NCBI GenBank assembly: GCA_017620435.1
Contig: JAFZQL010000176.1
Location: forward strand, 1 to 6,725
Reading direction: 5' to 3'
DNA from: Erysipelotrichaceae bacterium
Lineage (GTDB): Bacteria; Bacillota_I; Bacilli_A; Erysipelotrichales; Erysipelotrichaceae
DNA: 6,725 bases
In this document: positions 5,748-6,725 of the stretch, piece after piece
How positions within the stretch are numbered: the stretch's first letter is position 1
Layout: each line of letters begins with the position of its first letter
Notes under the pieces: model-generated
Told to the model about the DNA's origin: nothing
The model's database searches: none
What the model saw: the letters and a program-made list of their open reading frames with translations, nothing else
Program-made: the position numbers and the translations under genes

Positions 5748-5767
5748 AAATGAAAACGTTCCCACAT
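5748..5767. promoter_or_regulatory. Operator O2 / cre-like site between the divergent promoters
   Basis: TGAAAACGTTCCCA (5751-5764) is a second CG-centred pseudo-palindrome whose right half, with flank (CGTTCCCACAT), is identical to that of O1. The centres are 67 bases apart. The core also fits the CcpA cre consensus TGWAARCGYTWNCW with one mismatch, so the site could serve the local LacI protein, CcpA or both. It lies between the bglA -35 and the regulator's own putative -35. Confidence 0.6.
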
Positions 5768-5769
5768 TA

Positions 5770-5798
5770 TTCAAACATTCCGCAAATCGTGATAGAAT
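5770..5798 (+). promoter_or_regulatory. Putative promoter of the LacI-family gene with extended -10
   Basis: TGATAGAAT (5790-5798) is an extended -10 element: TG, one base, then TAGAAT, one mismatch from TATAAT. A weak -35, TTCAAA (5770-5775), lies 17 bases upstream. The predicted transcription start falls at about 5804-5806, at the ATG of the regulator, so the message would be leaderless or nearly so. Confidence 0.5.
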
Positions 5799-5805
5799 TT
5801 CATAT

Positions 5806-6725
5806 ATGAACAACGCAACGATCAAAGACATAGCGAAAGAACTGAATCTTGGAAAATCTACTGTCTCACGCATTCTGAACCATAAAGGCTATTATTCGAA
5901 AGAAGCGGAACAGAAAGTGATGGAATATGTAAAAAGAACCGGTTTTGTCTACAATAAAAACGCGAAATCTCTGAAAACATCAAAGAGCTACGCTGTCGGT
6001 CTGATGATTCCCGATATCACAAATCCCTTCTTCTCTCAAGCCGCCAAAATGATCGATGTATTCTTTTCCGATCAGGGTTATTCGATTTATATTACCAACT
6101 CCTTCTCGGACGTGAACAAAGAGAGAGAGATCTTCAGCAACTTTGCCTCCAATCAGGTCGATGGTATTATATGCTGCGGTTTCGGTACAAAAATTCCGTC
6201 TTCTTTTTCGATGTATCAGATTCCTGTCGTTTCTTTTGACCGTGAGTTTCATTCATCCATACCGGCCGTCAAAATCTGTTCTGATAATTACGACATGGGA
6301 TACAAACTGATCAAACTGCTCCATGACAGGGGATGTAGAAAAATCCTGCTTGTATTCTTAAGCGGCTTCCATGATGTGCTGGAGAATTTCTCTTCCGTGC
6401 ATGGAAAGAAAAACAGTATTTTCGATGGCATCGTAGACGGCTATAGGCAGATCTACAATACAGACAGTCCTTCCCCTGTGCTCATTCCGGGCGACCGCAA
6501 TACGGATATCGAATTCCAGAAAAACGCTCTGCGTGAAATCATCGGCTCCGATCCTGATTTTGACGGCATCCTGTGTGTCAACGATACTCTGGCATACTGC
6601 TGCATTGAAGTTCTGAAAGAAATGGGCGCAAGAATACCGGAAGATGTTAAAGTGATCGGTTTTGATAATACCGTTTATTCAACTATATCGGTTCCGCAGA
6701 TAACGACTGTAGACCGCAACCTGAA
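5806..6725 (+). CDS. LacI-family transcriptional regulator (C-terminus cut by window edge)
   Basis: This DNA-binding repressor (or dual regulator) probably controls the divergent bglA-PTS operon. The 306 residues seen lack only the last 25-35 of a usual 330-340. The amino terminus, ATIKDIAKELNLGKSTVSRILN (residues 4-25), is the LacI helix-turn-helix, with the recognition helix around Lys17-Arg22. VYNKNAKSLKTS is the hinge helix, with Leu56 aligned to the Leu that wedges into the central CG step of operators. From GLMIPDITNPFF (residue 65 on) the periplasmic-binding-protein-like sensor domain follows. DGIICCGF, VVSFDR, DGILCVNDTLA and VKVIGFDNT mark its strands. The start at 5806 matches the family start exactly, but no Shine-Dalgarno sequence precedes it and no alternative start codon lies just upstream. 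The divergent position and the two operator-like sites next to it support local control. The inducer cannot be read from the sequence. Confidence 0.93.
   Translation, partial: MNNATIKDIAKELNLGKSTVSRILNHKGYYSKEAEQKVMEYVKRTGFVYNKNAKSLKTSKSYAVGLMIPDITNPFFSQAAKMIDVFFSDQGYSIYITNSFSDVNKEREIFSNFASNQVDGIICCGFGTKIPSSFSMYQIPVVSFDREFHSSIPAVKICSDNYDMGYKLIKLLHDRGCRKILLVFLSGFHDVLENFSSVHGKKNSIFDGIVDGYRQIYNTDSPSPVLIPGDRNTDIEFQKNALREIIGSDPDFDGILCVNDTLAYCCIEVLKEMGARIPEDVKVIGFDNTVYSTISVPQITTVDRNL

Overview
The window holds a sugar-uptake locus of a low-to-mid GC Gram-positive bacterium (Bacillota). The evidence is the lactose/cellobiose-family PTS with separate EIIA, EIIB and EIIC genes, the GGAGG-type ribosome binding sites, and the family-1 6-phospho-glycosidase. 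The gene style fits a gut or oral Erysipelotrichia-like organism, but that placement is an impression; no marker gene in the window tests it.

Layout: a LacI-family regulator reads rightwards from 5806 and runs off the right edge. All other genes read leftwards. From a strong promoter at about 5713-5742 the order is a 6-phospho-beta-glucosidase, PTS EIIA, EIIB and EIIC. These four are tightly packed, with overlaps of 8 and 4 bases and a 14-base gap. Next comes a decayed stretch (about 1393-2238). It contains the C-terminal third of a second, diverged EIIC with an amber codon, then a short open frame in which the first 11 codons of a second glycosidase are joined to the C-terminal half of an unrelated membrane protein (Pr6Pr-like) that is also frameshifted. 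After that lie an intact class I mannose-6-phosphate isomerase, a small membrane-protein frame broken by an in-frame TGA, and the start of an RpiB/LacAB-family isomerase that runs off the left edge.

How it works together: the EII proteins would take up and phosphorylate a beta-glucoside, the glycosidase would split the 6-phosphate, and the LacI protein would control the divergent promoter region. That region carries two operator-like sites sharing the exact 11-mer CGTTCCCACAT; one also resembles a CcpA cre site. ManA and the RpiB-like isomerase could feed the resulting sugar phosphates into central metabolism. They are preserved although the genes between them and the PTS operon are broken, which suggests they are still used.

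I found no new class of system. The most interesting points are the chimeric scar and decay zone, the two stop-interrupted frames, the dual-operator control region, and two genes without a Shine-Dalgarno sequence whose start codons lie at about the transcription start expected from a nearby -10 box. There are no RNA genes, CRISPR arrays, insertion sequences or gene-free stretches over 300 bases.
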